DNA of 64,000 bases from Molossus alvarezi (Eukaryota; Chordata; Mammalia; Chiroptera; Molossidae): assembly GCA_037176705.1 (NCBI GenBank), contig CM073890.1:98012591-98076590 (forward strand). The letters are read 5' to 3'. Position 1 is the first letter of the stretch. Every line of letters starts with the position of its first letter. Shown here one piece after another: positions 1 through 11,034 of the stretch. The position numbers and the translations under genes are program-made. Below the pieces are notes generated by a model, which was not told where the DNA came from, did no database searches, and was given only the letters and a program-made list of their open reading frames with translations.

Positions 1-63
1 CTATTAACCTCATTTCTGCTGGTGTCTGTCCATTTGGCTTGAAATGACGGACCCAACTTTTTT

Positions 64-200
64 TCTTTTTTTAAAAATTTATTTTATTGTTGCAAGTATT
101 TAAGATGTCCCTCCTTCTTTCCCTGTTGACACCCTCCTCCCCACTCCCGCTTCCCTGACAGACCCAGTTATCTTCCAATCGCTCTTTGTCCATGCTTACA
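64..200 (-). mobile_element. L1 3' end fragment
   Basis: The stretch reads TTTATTTTATTGTTG, then a C/T-rich run with 'gatgtccctcc'. This resembles the antisense 3' end of the L1s at 17.2 kb and 27.35 kb (TTTATTGTTGA..., 'atgtctcccc'). It looks like the 3' tail of a minus-strand L1. The match is short and diverged, so the family is uncertain. Confidence 0.42.
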
Positions 201-204
201 CTCC

Positions 205-300
205 CTTTCCTGTTCATTCATTCATTCATTCAGCAGGTATTTACTGAGCATCTACTATGCACCGTGCATTCTGCTGCCTCTGAAGATACAATGGACTCCT
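205..300 (-). mobile_element. L2 3' end fragment
   Basis: It begins with four ATTC-type tetramers, then 'ggtatttactgagcatctactatgcacc'-like text, which is the reverse complement of the usual L2 3' end. The tetramer run is part of the L2 terminus, not an independent microsatellite. It is old and diverged. Confidence 0.5.
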
Positions 301-531
301 CCCACTTCTTTTTCCTTGTGCTCTCAAATGATGCAACTGGATGATTTTGCTCTATGCTTTCTACCTCTCGCGTCTTTCCTTCTGCTTTAGACTGTTTCGG
401 CGATTAATCTGAAGGTTGTAGTTTTTCTCTTTGAATTAATTTTTTCCAATTCCACAAATATTTATTGATTTTGCACCATTCAGCAGATTATCTACAAAAA
501 ACAATAAAGGACTATAAAAATGAAGAGGTCA

Positions 532-767
532 CCCTGGCCAGTTTGCTAAGTGGTTAGAGCATTGGCCTGCAGTCCAGAGAGACCCGGGTTCAGTTCCCGC
601 TATGGGCACGTACCTCAGTTGCAGTTTGTCTCCGGCCCTGGTTGGGGCTTGTGGGAGGCAGCCACTCGATGTGTCCCTTTCACGTCTATGTCTCTCTCTC
701 TCTCTCTCTCTACCCCCCACTCTATCTGAACAAAAAATGGAAAAATGTCCTCGGGTGAGGATAAAAA
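532..767 (+). mobile_element. Ves-type SINE, type A
   Basis: A full-length tRNA-derived SINE. A-box-like TGCTAAGTGGTTAGAG and B-box-like GGTTCAGTTCC lie in the head. A (TC)n body follows, then the tail motif TCCTCGGGTGAGGA and an A run. A 17-bp target duplication (aaaaatgaagaRgtcac) lies at 516-532 and 768-784 with one mismatch. The A box lacks bases found in other copies, so pol III activity is doubtful. Confidence 0.92.
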
Positions 768-784
768 AAAAATGAAGAAGTCAC

Positions 785-2189
785 AGAAAGGACAGTCTTT
801 CTATCAAATTAATTGTATTCTGTTTAGGGAGTGGAATATTAACAATCCCTCTAATTGCGCAAGGTAGAATATGACTTGAATGTGACTGGTGTCATCAGTC
901 TTTGAAGAATCACAAGTGAAAGAGGAAAGAATCACAGCTGATTTCAGGGGTTTGCAAAAGGCTTAAAGATGGCTAAGTTGCCACAAAAAGGGATGAGAGG
1001 AAGAGGGTAGATGTCACAGTGGAACAAATCATATCTTCTGCTCTCTTCGCTTCTGTTCATGTTGAGAAGCTTGGACAAATGATCTGGTATGGGCACAACG
1101 GTCTTAAATGTCTTTTTAGGTATGTATGAGGTAAAGCTGGAACTTCTCATTGAAGGCACACTGTGATGGCCTTGAATGCAAGCGACAATTGTCTGTACTT
1201 CGTTTGGGGTCATAAAGAAATCTCTGAAAGTGAATGCAGCAGTTGGCTTTCGTGCCATGCATTCAAAGTCAACCTTTAATTCAAGTCTGTGGAATTTAAA
1301 TGTGAACCAGGTGAGCAGATTGGCAGACTCCAGGTAGTCTTTGGCCAGTGTTCATCAAGGTGGCAGAGCACAATGGGCACAGGATAATGGACTGTGTGAG
1401 GACGCCTGGCTGCTAGGTATGCCTCCTTCACTGTCTGTTGATCTTGGAGAAGGCATTCCCCTCTGTAACTTTTAGGCCCTTTTTGTTCATGATGGAAATA
1501 AACTAGGCTAATTTTCAAAGGTAATTATAAAGATAAATATGGTAAATAAATTTGAAAGTATAAAGATCTATTCAAATTAGGGATTTCCCCTTGAATTTTT
1601 TTTATCTCCTCCCCATCCCACTTCAGGGTAGGATATTGTTGGAAGTGCAAAGGCTGTGAGAGAGGGGCATGGGTGGTATGTTCAAGGTCAAGTTTGGAGC
1701 CCAGGGTGGCTAGGGGACAATGAGCCAGGTGAGAGTGATAGGTGATGGGACTGCAGAGCAGAGGGTAGCCCTGGGTACTATTATACTGGCCTTCAATTCT
1801 GTGTGAAACTCTGATGTTCCACTCTGAGTGAACTGTGGAGTCTCTGCAAGGCTGAGCTAAGAAGTAATGTCATCAGAGTCAGGTCATTCTGGATGGCGTG
1901 TGGTGAAGAGGATATTAGCTGGGAAGGGAGAAAGAAGGGTGGTGACAAGGTATGCTAGATCTCACTTCTACTGGCTCCCAGGATTCCACTGTGCACATCA
2001 GTTCCCAAACATGTCATGTCGCTTGAAATTAACCATGGTGAGAATGTTGACACCGTGGAAACCTGCAAAAGCTGTCAATCGGGGATTTTTTTCTCTTGTT
2101 TTGTTTCTCTGTTCATATCTGTTGTCTTGCTCCCGCGCTCACTCTTTTTCTCTGCCTTTCCTTCCTCTTTTTCTTTCTCCCCCCTTCCT
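785..2189. other. Unannotated, no gene seen
   Basis: No recognisable repeat or gene. Two minus-strand open frames at 944-1258 (104 codons) and 1276-1518 (80 codons) lie end to end but in different frames. Neither protein resembles a family I know, and neither has an A-tail or splice sites to suggest a retrocopy. I read them as chance frames. Confidence 0.55.
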
Positions 2190-2730
2190 TTCTCTATCCA
2201 TATCTCCTCATCCCCTTCTTCCTTTCTCCATCCATATCTCCTCATCTCCTTCTTCCTTTCTCTACCCATATCTGCTCATCTCCTTCTTCCTTTCTCTACC
2301 CATATCTGCTCATCTCCTTCTTCCTTTCTCTACCCATATCTCCTCATCTCCTTCTTCCTTTCTCCATCCATATCTCATCTCCTTCTTCCTTTTTCTACCC
2401 ATATCTCCTCATCTCCTTCTTCCTTTCTCTACCCATATCTCCTCATCTCCTTCTTCCTTTCTCCATCCATATCTCATCTCCTTCTTCCTTTCTCCATCCA
2501 TATCTCATCTCCTTCTTCCTTTCTCCATCCATATCTCATCTCCCTCTTCCTTTCTCTATCCATATCTCCTCATCTCCTTCTTCCTTTCTCTACCCATATC
2601 TCCTCATCTCCTTCTTCCTTTCTCCATCCATATCTCCTCATCTCCTTCTTCCTTTCTCTACCCATATCTCCTCATCTCCTTCTTCCTTTCTCTATCCATA
2701 TCTCCTCATTTCTTTCTTCCTTTCTTCCTT
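2190..2730. repeat. CT-rich 34/31-bp minisatellite
   Basis: About 16 head-to-tail units of a pyrimidine-rich sequence. The full unit is 34 bp and starts CTACCCATATCTCCTC. A shorter unit of 31 bp lacks one CTC and usually starts CCATCC. Unit types (CTACCC, CCATCC, CTATCC, and a GCTC variant in units 3-4) are mixed. Both lengths leave 1 mod 3, so the reading frame rotates each unit. The C/T strand has almost no stop codons, and this creates the 224-307 codon open frames seen here. They are not genes. Confidence 0.93.
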
Positions 2731-2884
2731 TGTTTTCTTATGTTCTCTTCTTTCTTTTATACCACTGTAAAATTTATTTTTTATATATAAAGCTGTTGGT
2801 ACACATGTGCCAACACATCTCGGAGCTCATTTGGAAGTTATTGCCACAGTACAAATGGGAGATCATGGTGGCGTAGCTTAGACA

Positions 2885-3250
2885 AGGTGGTCGTGAGGGA
2901 AGGGATAAGCACTGGTCAGACCCAAGAAAGCGTCTTCAAAGGAAGCACTGAAGGGCTAGGTTGAATTTATGAGAAAATGGTTGAGGAAAGGATGCAAGAA
3001 GGGTGGTTTTCAGGTTTTTGACCCAAGTAACTGAAAGAATTATTGATTGAGATGGAAATGGCCTTAAGAAGAGTATTTTTGGGGGCCAGTGTCAAGAATC
3101 TGGATTTAAAAATATAAAGGTATAAATGCCCATTAGGTCTATCCAAATGAAGGTATCATTACCAAGTTGGATATTTGAGTCTAACACTCAGGAAAGGAGT
3201 CTGGGTTACAGATATCAATTTGGGAATTGTTGATACAGAGAACAGCCTGT
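2885..3250. repeat. Possible ancient interspersed repeat
   Basis: Phrases such as 'gttggatatttgagtctaac' and 'gagatggaaatggcc' resemble a common ancient mammalian repeat seen with 'cagttggatatatgagtctgg'. I could not fix the family (an L2-like element is possible). No coding signal. Confidence 0.3.
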
Positions 3251-3564
3251 CCCTGTTATTCATAATTTAAGTAGGGACTAATTACATATCAGTTGTTTCA
3301 GTTTTCAGGCCGAGCAGAGAAGCAATGACAGTGCGTGGCTATTGCATCCTGTTGAGACTGCTGAGTCAGATGTTCTCTTGATACATCTTTTAATAATATA
3401 ATTTCAGCAATTAAGTCAATTTGCCAGGAGTTGATTAAATCCATACTCGGCCCAATTCAGTTTCATGTTTATGCTTTTTGCTTCTTGAAACCAATCAGCT
3501 ATAGCCATCATGTCTCAAAATCTGGTGTCAGGACTCAATTCTGCCTGCATCAGAATTAAAAGAG

Positions 3565-3715
3565 TATATTTTAAATGGTAGAATTTTGCACTCAAATCAT
3601 AGACCAATTAAATTATAATGTTAGTCTAGGGACCCAGGAATCTGCATTATAACAAATACCCATTACTAGTAGTATGCACATGAAGATTTGGCTACTCCTG
3701 CTATAGTATGTAAAT
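3565..3715. mobile_element. MER5-like hAT-Charlie relic
   Basis: Contains 'gggacccaggaatctgcatt', 'taacaaatacc' and, near the end, 'catgaagatttggctactcc'. This order matches the MER5A type of non-autonomous hAT element. Ends are eroded and no target duplication is visible. Confidence 0.5.
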
Positions 3716-4029
3716 AGAAAATACAGTCTCTTTTTTTATCATGTTTTTGAATCTCCCATTGCAAAAAATATATAATGATCGTTTATATCATTTAACCTGC
3801 CCACTCATATTCTAGGTTGCCTTGATTCAAATAGAACTGATTTAAATCATGAAGATTTCCATCTTTAGCAAAACCAAATTAAACTTAATTATCCCCCGCT
3901 TTTTTTTTTTTCAACTTTTTTTTTACTGCAACTTTAGACTATACTGTTCAAACAGAAAAACTTGGTTTTAATTGTTGAGTGGCTGTGCCAATTTTGAAAG
4001 TTTGCTAAATATTTCTGGTTCTCCTTTGT

Positions 4030-4350
4030 TCTGGGGACAAAGAACACAATAGAACTGTATTGTGTTTCCTAGTCCCCTTGCCATTCAAGTGGAGCCACAA
4101 ACGGAGCGGAGGTCAGTAAGTGTTATACCTGAGGTCAGTACATTTAAGTCAATGATCCTTCATTTTTCTCATCTCCTTCCCCATAACTGAGATGGAAGCT
4201 GCCCTGTTATCCTATTACCTGAGTTGCTATGATTAGCAGAGTGCCTCTGCCAACCTGTAATGGACATGTAGTGTGAGTGTGAAATATGCCTTCGTCATTT
4301 GAAGCCATTGATATGATGTTTCGTTATTACTGCAGCACGATGTTCTTTCT
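4030..4350 (+). repeat. Possible old LTR-like relic
   Basis: The text 'ccaacctgtaatggacatgtag', 'gtgagtgtgaaatatgcc' and 'gttattactgcagca' recalls the 3' end of ancient mammalian retroelements ('gagaaataaac...gttactgcagca'). The family is not certain and no boundaries are visible. Confidence 0.3.
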
Positions 4351-6067
4351 TCAGCAAAACTGAGTGACTTGGACCTGAGTTCTCTCCTATTCAACAAGTT
4401 GATAATGTGAACTGACCAAAGCTAATTTGCCCTTTAAATAATTGTCAGAGATTGTTGTCAATATTTTACTCTTTGACAAGAAAAAAATAGGTCAGAAATA
4501 TATGTCTCTTCTCTCACAACTTGGCTACCAGAGAGTAGTTTAAAGTATAAACAAATAGAAAACAAAAGCAAACCCCCAAATAAATTATAGACCAATTTCT
4601 GCAAATGTTCAGACTTTTACTAACAATCAGTTAGTTACAAAATCCATCAAGCAGCCCCTTTGAAAAATCTGGGGGTAGTCTCTGTTCTCTATCCTTTGAG
4701 GCTCGCCACCAGGCACCGCACAGGGAAGAATCACTACTGAGCAAATAAATCAGTAGTCTGGTGGCAGGAGCAAGGAGCCCCTAATTCTAGGCAAAGGAGA
4801 CACTTTCTAAGTTGAGGGATGGGGAACAAATTAAATTGAATTCTAGATCTACATGCCAAAGATGTTAGCCTTTGACCTTGTCCTGGGATTTCTATACTTT
4901 GTTCACACAATGGGAAGATGATTGCCCAGTATTTCTAACCAATCACACATCTTGATCACCACTTGTCTCACCAATGAGAAGTGGTCACATTCCTTTGTAA
5001 GTTAGTAAGCTCCCGCATGTAGTTTCACAGAGCAAGATTTAGAAATTTAAGTATTTGTCACAGTTGCCCGTGCAGTGAAAAGTATTGACTAGGAAACTTC
5101 AAATCTTAACTAGCCTAGAAAATGGATCCCTGACTAGAATTCTCCAAATGTTAACTAATTTTTTCTAGTTTGTAAATTAAAGGTAACCCAATGGACTTCA
5201 TACTATACCCACTGGAGTATTTTAAAGTAAATTACAAGCACTAACAGAATTAATCATGGATATCTGTTGATTTCTCCTCCTATTCTACTAGGAGTACAAA
5301 CACCATGAAAGTGAACAGAAGCTTACATTATTTTACATAATAGATATAGGTGTATTAGTCCTTGATCTTTATTAGTTTATCTTAGAATTTTTTCATAGTT
5401 ATTTCTTTAGTTCATCCAGTATTAAATAGAGCAAGAACTATCCATAGTTAATTAATAAAAATATATAATTATACTATTTATATATAGTGTAGGGTTTGTT
5501 AGACAAAAAAAATAGACTACATCAGGTTAAAATGAAAGTCTTAAAACTTTGGGTTACAAGATGAGATTCTGCTGGTTTTTTTCTGAATTTCATGGTCTGG
5601 AAAGGGGACCAGCCTTCCTTAATGTTTTAGTTTCCAAATGTTTTGCCAACTATAAATGAACTAGGTCAACAGAGGAAAACATTCTTTCTACAGCCTGAAT
5701 GAATATTCTGCTGTTTGAAAAACTGGACTGGCCCATCAATCATTTTGTTAATATTAGTAGATTCTCACACAGTTGAAATATAACTTATAAAACCTCGTCA
5801 GTAAGCATATGCTTTCCAAAATCTTCACCTCATTTCAAATTCTTTTAGTTACTTTCTTGAATAATTTTGATGACTATGACAGCTAAACAAATTGGTAAGA
5901 AAATTAATTGTAAATACAGTTTATAAAAAGACATTTTCAAACATCTCTAAAAAACTAGGGATAGCGTTTTAAGTATTAAAAATTTAGACATTAGGGTTAT
6001 CTTGTTATTTTCATTTATTGTTGAAAGTAGATTTATTTTTTAGTATATTTTAGTATTAACATTTAAC
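4351..6067. other. Unannotated AT-rich DNA
   Basis: About 1.7 kb of AT-rich sequence with stop codons in all frames. I recognise no repeat family, gene or RNA. Confidence 0.55.
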
Positions 6068-6080
6068 ATAAAGCAGTATT

Positions 6081-6340
6081 GCCCCAGGCATTTGGTTCAG
6101 AGTTAGAGCATCAGCCTATGGACCAGAGAGTCCCGGGTTTGGTTCCTGCTAAGGGCAAGTACCTGGATTGCAGTTGGTCCCCGGCCCCGGGTGGGGTCAT
6201 GTGAGTGGCAACCAGTTGACGTGTCTCTCTCACATCGATGTTTCTCTCTCTCTCTTGCCCCCTCTCTCCCTCCTGCTCTCTCTGAAGATAAATGCAAAAA
6301 TTTCCTTGGGTGAGGATAAAATAAATACTACTAATAAAAA
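6081..6340 (+). mobile_element. Ves-type SINE, type A
   Basis: Full-length copy with tRNA-like head, B box GGTTTGGTTCC, CT-rich body, tail TCCTTGGGTGAGGA and an irregular A-rich end. A perfect 13-bp target duplication ataaagcagtatt lies at 6068-6080 and 6341-6353. Confidence 0.93.
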
Positions 6341-6877
6341 ATAAAGCAGTATTTAAAAAGTAGTATTCTACTAATAACCCCTGAGATTTAAAAAACTTTT
6401 AAAGATAAAATTAGAGATATTAAACAAATAAATTGCTGGTGATTTATTTGTTCACCTATATAACAATCTTTCATCTCTAAAATATTTATGTTATTTTATA
6501 ACAACTATAACAATAAAAATAGCAAGAGCACATTTTGACTTCAATTTATGTAAAATAAATTTTGGCTGGGCTTGTTTTAATATGTTATTAATTTGATTCC
6601 TAGGAATTCTTATTTTTAGAAGTTGTATATTTCCAAATTTAGAAAGCATTCCAATAGTGAATTGGATTGATTTTTCCTAGCAATTGACTTTATTATTGCG
6701 CAGTAGTATTTAGAGTCCAAGAAAATGAGAGGAGAATCCAAATGGCAGAATGTAAAGTGAAATATTTAAACTCTTTTTAACATCTCACTTTAATAAGAAC
6801 ATTTTGATTTTAAGAGTTTTTTTAATAAATGCAAAATAAATTATGTGTTAGTTAATAGAATTGTTTAAAAATTTCAG

Positions 6878-7309
6878 CTTTATTTGGGTATAATTGACAT
6901 ATCAAGTGTACATCATGGTGATTTGATATGTATATGCAGTGTGAAAGGATTCCTTTTATTTTTTTAATTCTCACCTAAGGATATTTTTCCATTTATTTTC
7001 AGAGAGAGAGAGAGAGAGGGGAACACAGATGTGAGAGAAACACATTGATTGATTGCCTCCTGCATGACCCCAACCAGGGCCAAAGACCAAACCACAACCG
7101 AGGTTGTGCCCTTGACCGGAATCGAACCTGCGACTCTCTGGTCCACAGGCTCACACTCTAACCGCTTAGCCAAACTGGCCAGGGCAGATTCCCTCTATCT
7201 AGTTAATTAACATACCTATCACTTCACATATTTATCTTTGTATGAAGGTGTGTGTTTGTGTGTGTCTGAGTGCACATTTAAGTTCTAATCTCAGTGAATT
7301 TCATGGAAA
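6878..7309 (-). mobile_element. Old L1 3' UTR fragment, SINE-split
   Basis: Flanks of the next two SINEs read 'agctttatttgggtataattgacatat' and 'tagttaattaacatacctatcac', then 'gtgtgtgtttgtg' and 'cacatttaagttctaatctcag'. This is the antisense 3' UTR of an old mammalian L1. The SINE at 6961-7185 interrupts it and the one at 7310 lies at its far end. Confidence 0.68.
6961..7185 (-). mobile_element. Ves-type SINE, type A
   Basis: Minus-strand copy. Reading down from 7185 it starts GCCCTGGCCAGTTTGGCTAAG, has B box GGTTCGATTCC, an (AG/CT) body, and tail ATCCTTAGGTGAGAAT. The target duplication is weak (agattcc-like on both sides). It sits inside an L1 3' UTR relic. Confidence 0.9.
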
Positions 7310-7556
7310 TTTTTTTTTTTTTTTTTTATCCTCACCCAAGGACATTTTTCCATTTTTTACTCAGAGTGGGAAGGAGAGAGAGGAAGAGAGAGAAACATCG
7401 ATGTGAAAGGGACACATCGAGTGGCCGCCACCCACACGACCCAACCAGGGCCGGGGACAAACTGCAGCCAAGGTACATGCCCTTAGCGGGAACCGAACCC
7501 GGGTCTCTGTGGACCGCAGGTTGACGCTCTAACCGCTGAGCCAAACCAGCCAGGCC
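7310..7556 (-). mobile_element. Ves-type SINE, type A, recent
   Basis: Minus-strand full-length copy with long A-tail (poly-T at 7310-7327), tail motif TCCTTGGGTGAGGA, and head ending GGCCTGGCTGGTTTGGCTCAG. A perfect 11-bp target duplication tttcatggaaa lies at 7299-7309 and 7557-7567. It is close in sequence to the copies at 8787 and 32151. Confidence 0.95.
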
Positions 7557-7567
7557 TTTCATGGAAA

Positions 7568-8771
7568 ATTTTAATGATGACCGTTTCTGGATTTATTTCC
7601 TTTCCTTTCCCAGTAGGTGCAGCTCCTCTGTCTAGAGCAGTACTATCCACAGCCGGGCCACTGGCCAGGCCCCTCTGATACCAATCACAAAGCCCAAGTA
7701 TGAGAACTGAGAGTAAGCATTTAGAAATTTTTATAAAACTTTGACAGTTATTTTGTGTCTGTTGTCTCAAATAATAAAATATAGATATTTTAATGCTCTT
7801 TAATTTAATTTTTCTAGTTATTTATTTTTATTGACCAGACTATTTGGGAAAAACAAAAGTCTGGCATTGTGCTAGGACTTCCACACTTTTAACATAAATC
7901 TTATAGGACAAGTATCATCAATAGTAAAATATGTTTTATTTCTACATTCTTTGAAACATCAAGACTATAATAAGATTGCATATATTCCTAAAGGAACTTA
8001 TATCTTGATTAATAAATTTCTTCTTCTCTTTAAGATAATTGTCAAATATTTATGGGACAACATTCTGAGTGCAAGAAGTCACATTTAAACACTAAATAGA
8101 ATGACAATAGAACTGCATTTATAAAATTTTATATCACTTTACTATAAATCCATTTCCTTAACTTTATAGTCTGGTATTTGCGTGTAATGCTATTTAAATA
8201 TTTCTTAGAAAAGAACTTAATAGAATATGAATTCATCAACCCATGATGTGACTTCTCATGAAAATCTTGAATTTCTGCATTTAGACATTACACAAATCTA
8301 GTCTTTGATCAAGGAAAACAAATTTGTCTTTAAAATGTACCAATGAAATTATTTACTGACAGTTATGCCAACAAGATGTCTTATTTTAGCAACCACCTGT
8401 CTATTTTTAAACTCTTACCAGTGAAAATTATTCATCGTTGATGATTTTTATAGCTGCAGGTAAGAGAGGCAAACAAGACTGCCTTTAATCTTCAAAAGCA
8501 AGCAAAATGAAGCTGAAATGCAGAGATCACTAGAGAAAAATTTTTTTCTAATTTGTCACTAAGTCATTGCTTCCTGTATTAAGACCAGCAATTCACAAAC
8601 CCTCACACAACAAAGAGTCATTGTTTGCTGTGCATGTGGCCAGCTGGCTGGTGCTTTATCAATGTATTATTAAGTTGCCATTACTGCCATCTAGTGGGAA
8701 GAAGTAAACCATGTCACTATGTCAGGGATTGTATCTAAAGCCCTCAAATTCTAGGAGGAAAGGGAAAACCA
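7568..8771. other. Unannotated AT-rich DNA
   Basis: About 1.2 kb with no recognisable gene or repeat. The phrase 'actgccatctagtgg' near 8686 recurs in some old mammalian repeats, but I could not support a family. Confidence 0.5.
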
Positions 8772-8786
8772 CTGTTTGTGTATCTT

Positions 8787-9036
8787 TTTTTTTTTTTTAT
8801 CCTCACCCAAGGACATTTTTCCATTTTTTGTACAGATAGAGTGGGAGGGAGAGAGAGGAAGAGACAGAGAGAGAGAAACATCGATGTGAAAGGGACACAT
8901 CGAGTGGCTGCCACCACACGACCAACCAGGGCCGGGGACAAACTGCAACCGAAGTACGTGCCCTTAGCGGGAACCGAACCCGGGTCTCTCCGGACCGCAG
9001 GCCGGCGCTCTAACCGCTGAGCCAAACCGGCCAGGG
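8787..9036 (-). mobile_element. Ves-type SINE, type A, recent
   Basis: Minus-strand full-length copy. Head GCCCTGGCCGGTTTGGCTCAG, intact A box (TGGCTCAGCGG) and B box GGTTCGGTTCC, tail TCCTTGGGTGAGGA and a pure A-tail. A perfect 15-bp target duplication CTGTTTGTGTATCTT lies at 8772-8786 and 9037-9051. Little decay, so it is probably among the youngest insertions here. Confidence 0.96.
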
Positions 9037-9350
9037 CTGTTTGTGTATCTTAAGAAGTAAAATAGCAAACTGAAAGAACGACCTCATGGATATTGCAACA
9101 TAATAGAGAACTATTCACTTAATAAGTTAGAGGTCTGTGGAGAGAAAAAAAGGGTGGGAGGGAATGCATACCTCTATAAGATTCTTTTTGTGTAGAACAA
9201 AAATTACATATAAAATATTATTTCTCACTAAACACAGTGAGATTACCTGAATAAGGGTATTTGTACACTTTTTTTTTCCTTTACCTATTGGCATGTGAAT
9301 TAATTGTTTTGCATGCGCTTTTAAAGCCTTAAAAATCAAGATATACCATT

Positions 9351-9510
9351 CTCAATCTTTAAGATCCTGGGAATCACCTGGCAATCATGTTCTAATGGTG
9401 ATTCAGCCTCACTATCTCAATGCCAGAGATTTTGCACTTCTAACAGCCTTCAGTGCTGCCCATGTTGCTCTGTATCTTCAGGTCATACTTTGAGTAATGA
9501 GAGCCTTTGA
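9351..9510. mobile_element. MER5-like hAT-Charlie relic
   Basis: Reads 'gggaatcacctggcaatcatgttc', 'tggtgattcag', 'gattttgcacttctaacagcc' and ends near 'tactttgagtaatgag'. The order fits a MER5A-type non-autonomous hAT element. It is diverged, with no clear 8-bp duplication. Confidence 0.58.
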
Positions 9511-9634
9511 GCAGGTCATCAAAGGGAAGGGGTTCAAAAAGGAAATAAACCCCCATAGTGCACACGTCACTGCATGTTATCTTGTTATAATGTATTGAGT
9601 AGTTCATTCAATGGCCTGTAGAGTCCATTGCCAA

Positions 9635-9745
9635 ATTCATTACTTGGTTTTGTTGCTTACTATGCATGTAACCTTGAGTAAGACACTTAAATCTCTATGA
9701 CTCAGTTTCATCATCTGTAAATTAAAAGAGCAGTCATACCACTAT
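9635..9745 (+). mobile_element. MIR core
   Basis: Contains 'gtaaccttgagtaagacac', 'ttaaatctctatgactcag' and 'tttcatcatctgtaaa', which is the MIR core in sense orientation. Only the central part is recognisable. Confidence 0.75.
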
Positions 9746-9754
9746 CAATATCAC

Positions 9755-10165
9755 CCCCTAGAGGGGTACATTTGTTACAATAGATGATCCTACATTACAC
9801 ATCATTATCACCCAAAGCCCATAGTTTAAATTAGGGTTCATTCTTGGTGTACATTCTATGGGTCTAAACAAATGTAGACATGTATCCACCATCAGTGTAG
9901 CATACAGGATAGTGTCACTGCCCTACAAATCCTCGGTGCTCGGCCTGTGCACCGCCCCCCCTCACTCCTGGCAACCACTGACCTTTTTACTGTCTTCATA
10001 GTTTTGCTTTTCCAGTCATATAGTATGTTGCCTTTTCTGATTGGTTCTTCCACGTAGTAATATATATTCAAGTTTCTTCTATGTCTTTCTATGGCTTGAT
10101 CGCTCATTCCAGTGTCTGGATGTACTCCAATGTATGAGGCTGGGTGATGTATTTTTATACATCAG
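9755..10165 (-). mobile_element. Old L1 3' UTR fragment
   Basis: The stretch reads 'catcattatcacccaaagcc', 'attagggttcattcttggtg', 'tggcaaccactgaccttttt', 'tctttctatggcttgatcgc'. This is antisense 3' UTR of an old mammalian L1 (L1M type). No coding part is included. Confidence 0.78.
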
Positions 10166-11034
10166 ATTCATATCTTGCAGTAGCACATATGAAGTGTGAG
10201 GACACAGGGCAAAGATTCTGGATGAATTTATTAATATAAGTCTATTGTGGGGAAAATAGGCCAGGAAAATATCTATTATTTTCTAAATTATTAAAGCAAA
10301 TCATATGTTATGTATTTGAATTCTCTGTCATATCTTCTTATGCTGTAAATAGTTTAAATTATTGAATAAGGTATATTACATTCTTTCATTATGTGCTGAA
10401 TTGTAAAAAAGTATGATTTTATTCATATTAATGAAGTTTTGCTTCAAAAAAAAAAAGGTGATAGCACTGTGATTAGGTGAAAGGACTAGTGTTTGCCCAT
10501 GTGGATGACCTGTCTGCTTTCTTTTGAATGAAGCTAGTGACTTGGCTTATAGAAGTGGGTATCTGCTCATTTCGACCCTCGGGTTTTAAGCTTTGCCTGA
10601 AGTGTGCTTATCTTTACTTTTATGAAGTATTGTTTGTGAACAGCAGAAAACCATGTAAAGAATTACAAAAACTAAGATTTAAAATTATGGATTAGGTCAG
10701 GGTAAGATGTTAACAGGTTGTGTACATACTAGCAAATGACAGATAACATATTGTCATTTTCTGAAAATTCCTCCTTTTTCTAAAATTTGAGAATTTGAAA
10801 TCTTTTCAACCTTTTAATGTATATAAGAGATGAGTTATAAACTACTTTTCCAATGAGAGTAATTTTTATTACCACATAATTTAAAGAATAATATTCTGAG
10901 TTATAGGAATAATGGGAAAAAAAAGGTTAGCCATTGTAATCTATTGAGTGCGGGCAGTATAATATAGTTCCATTATCAAACTAGATTTATGGAATAATGA
11001 CAATCAAGTTGATATTATACAAGGAGATCAAGGA
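10166..11034. other. Unannotated AT-rich DNA
   Basis: No gene, RNA or repeat recognised. A short A run lies at about 10446-10456. Confidence 0.5.

Noticed and set aside
944..1518. Two adjacent minus-strand frames (104 and 80 codons) as a possible retrocopy
   Set aside because: They are in different frames, match no family I recognise, and have no A-tail or target duplication.
1867..2876. Open frames of 224-307 codons rich in S, F, L, P, I, H
   Set aside because: They are readings of the 34/31-bp CT-rich minisatellite in different frames. All plus-strand frames are open because a C/T strand rarely makes stop codons.
7332..9025. Repeated minus-strand frames beginning MAQRLERRPAV or similar
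   Set aside because: The same peptide appears wherever a type A SINE lies (8744, 17393, 27738, 32139). It is a translation of the SINE head.
10165..10195. Words like 'agtagcacatatgaag' as a U6 snRNA pseudogene
   Set aside because: Only a short match to the U6 start. The rest of U6 is not present.
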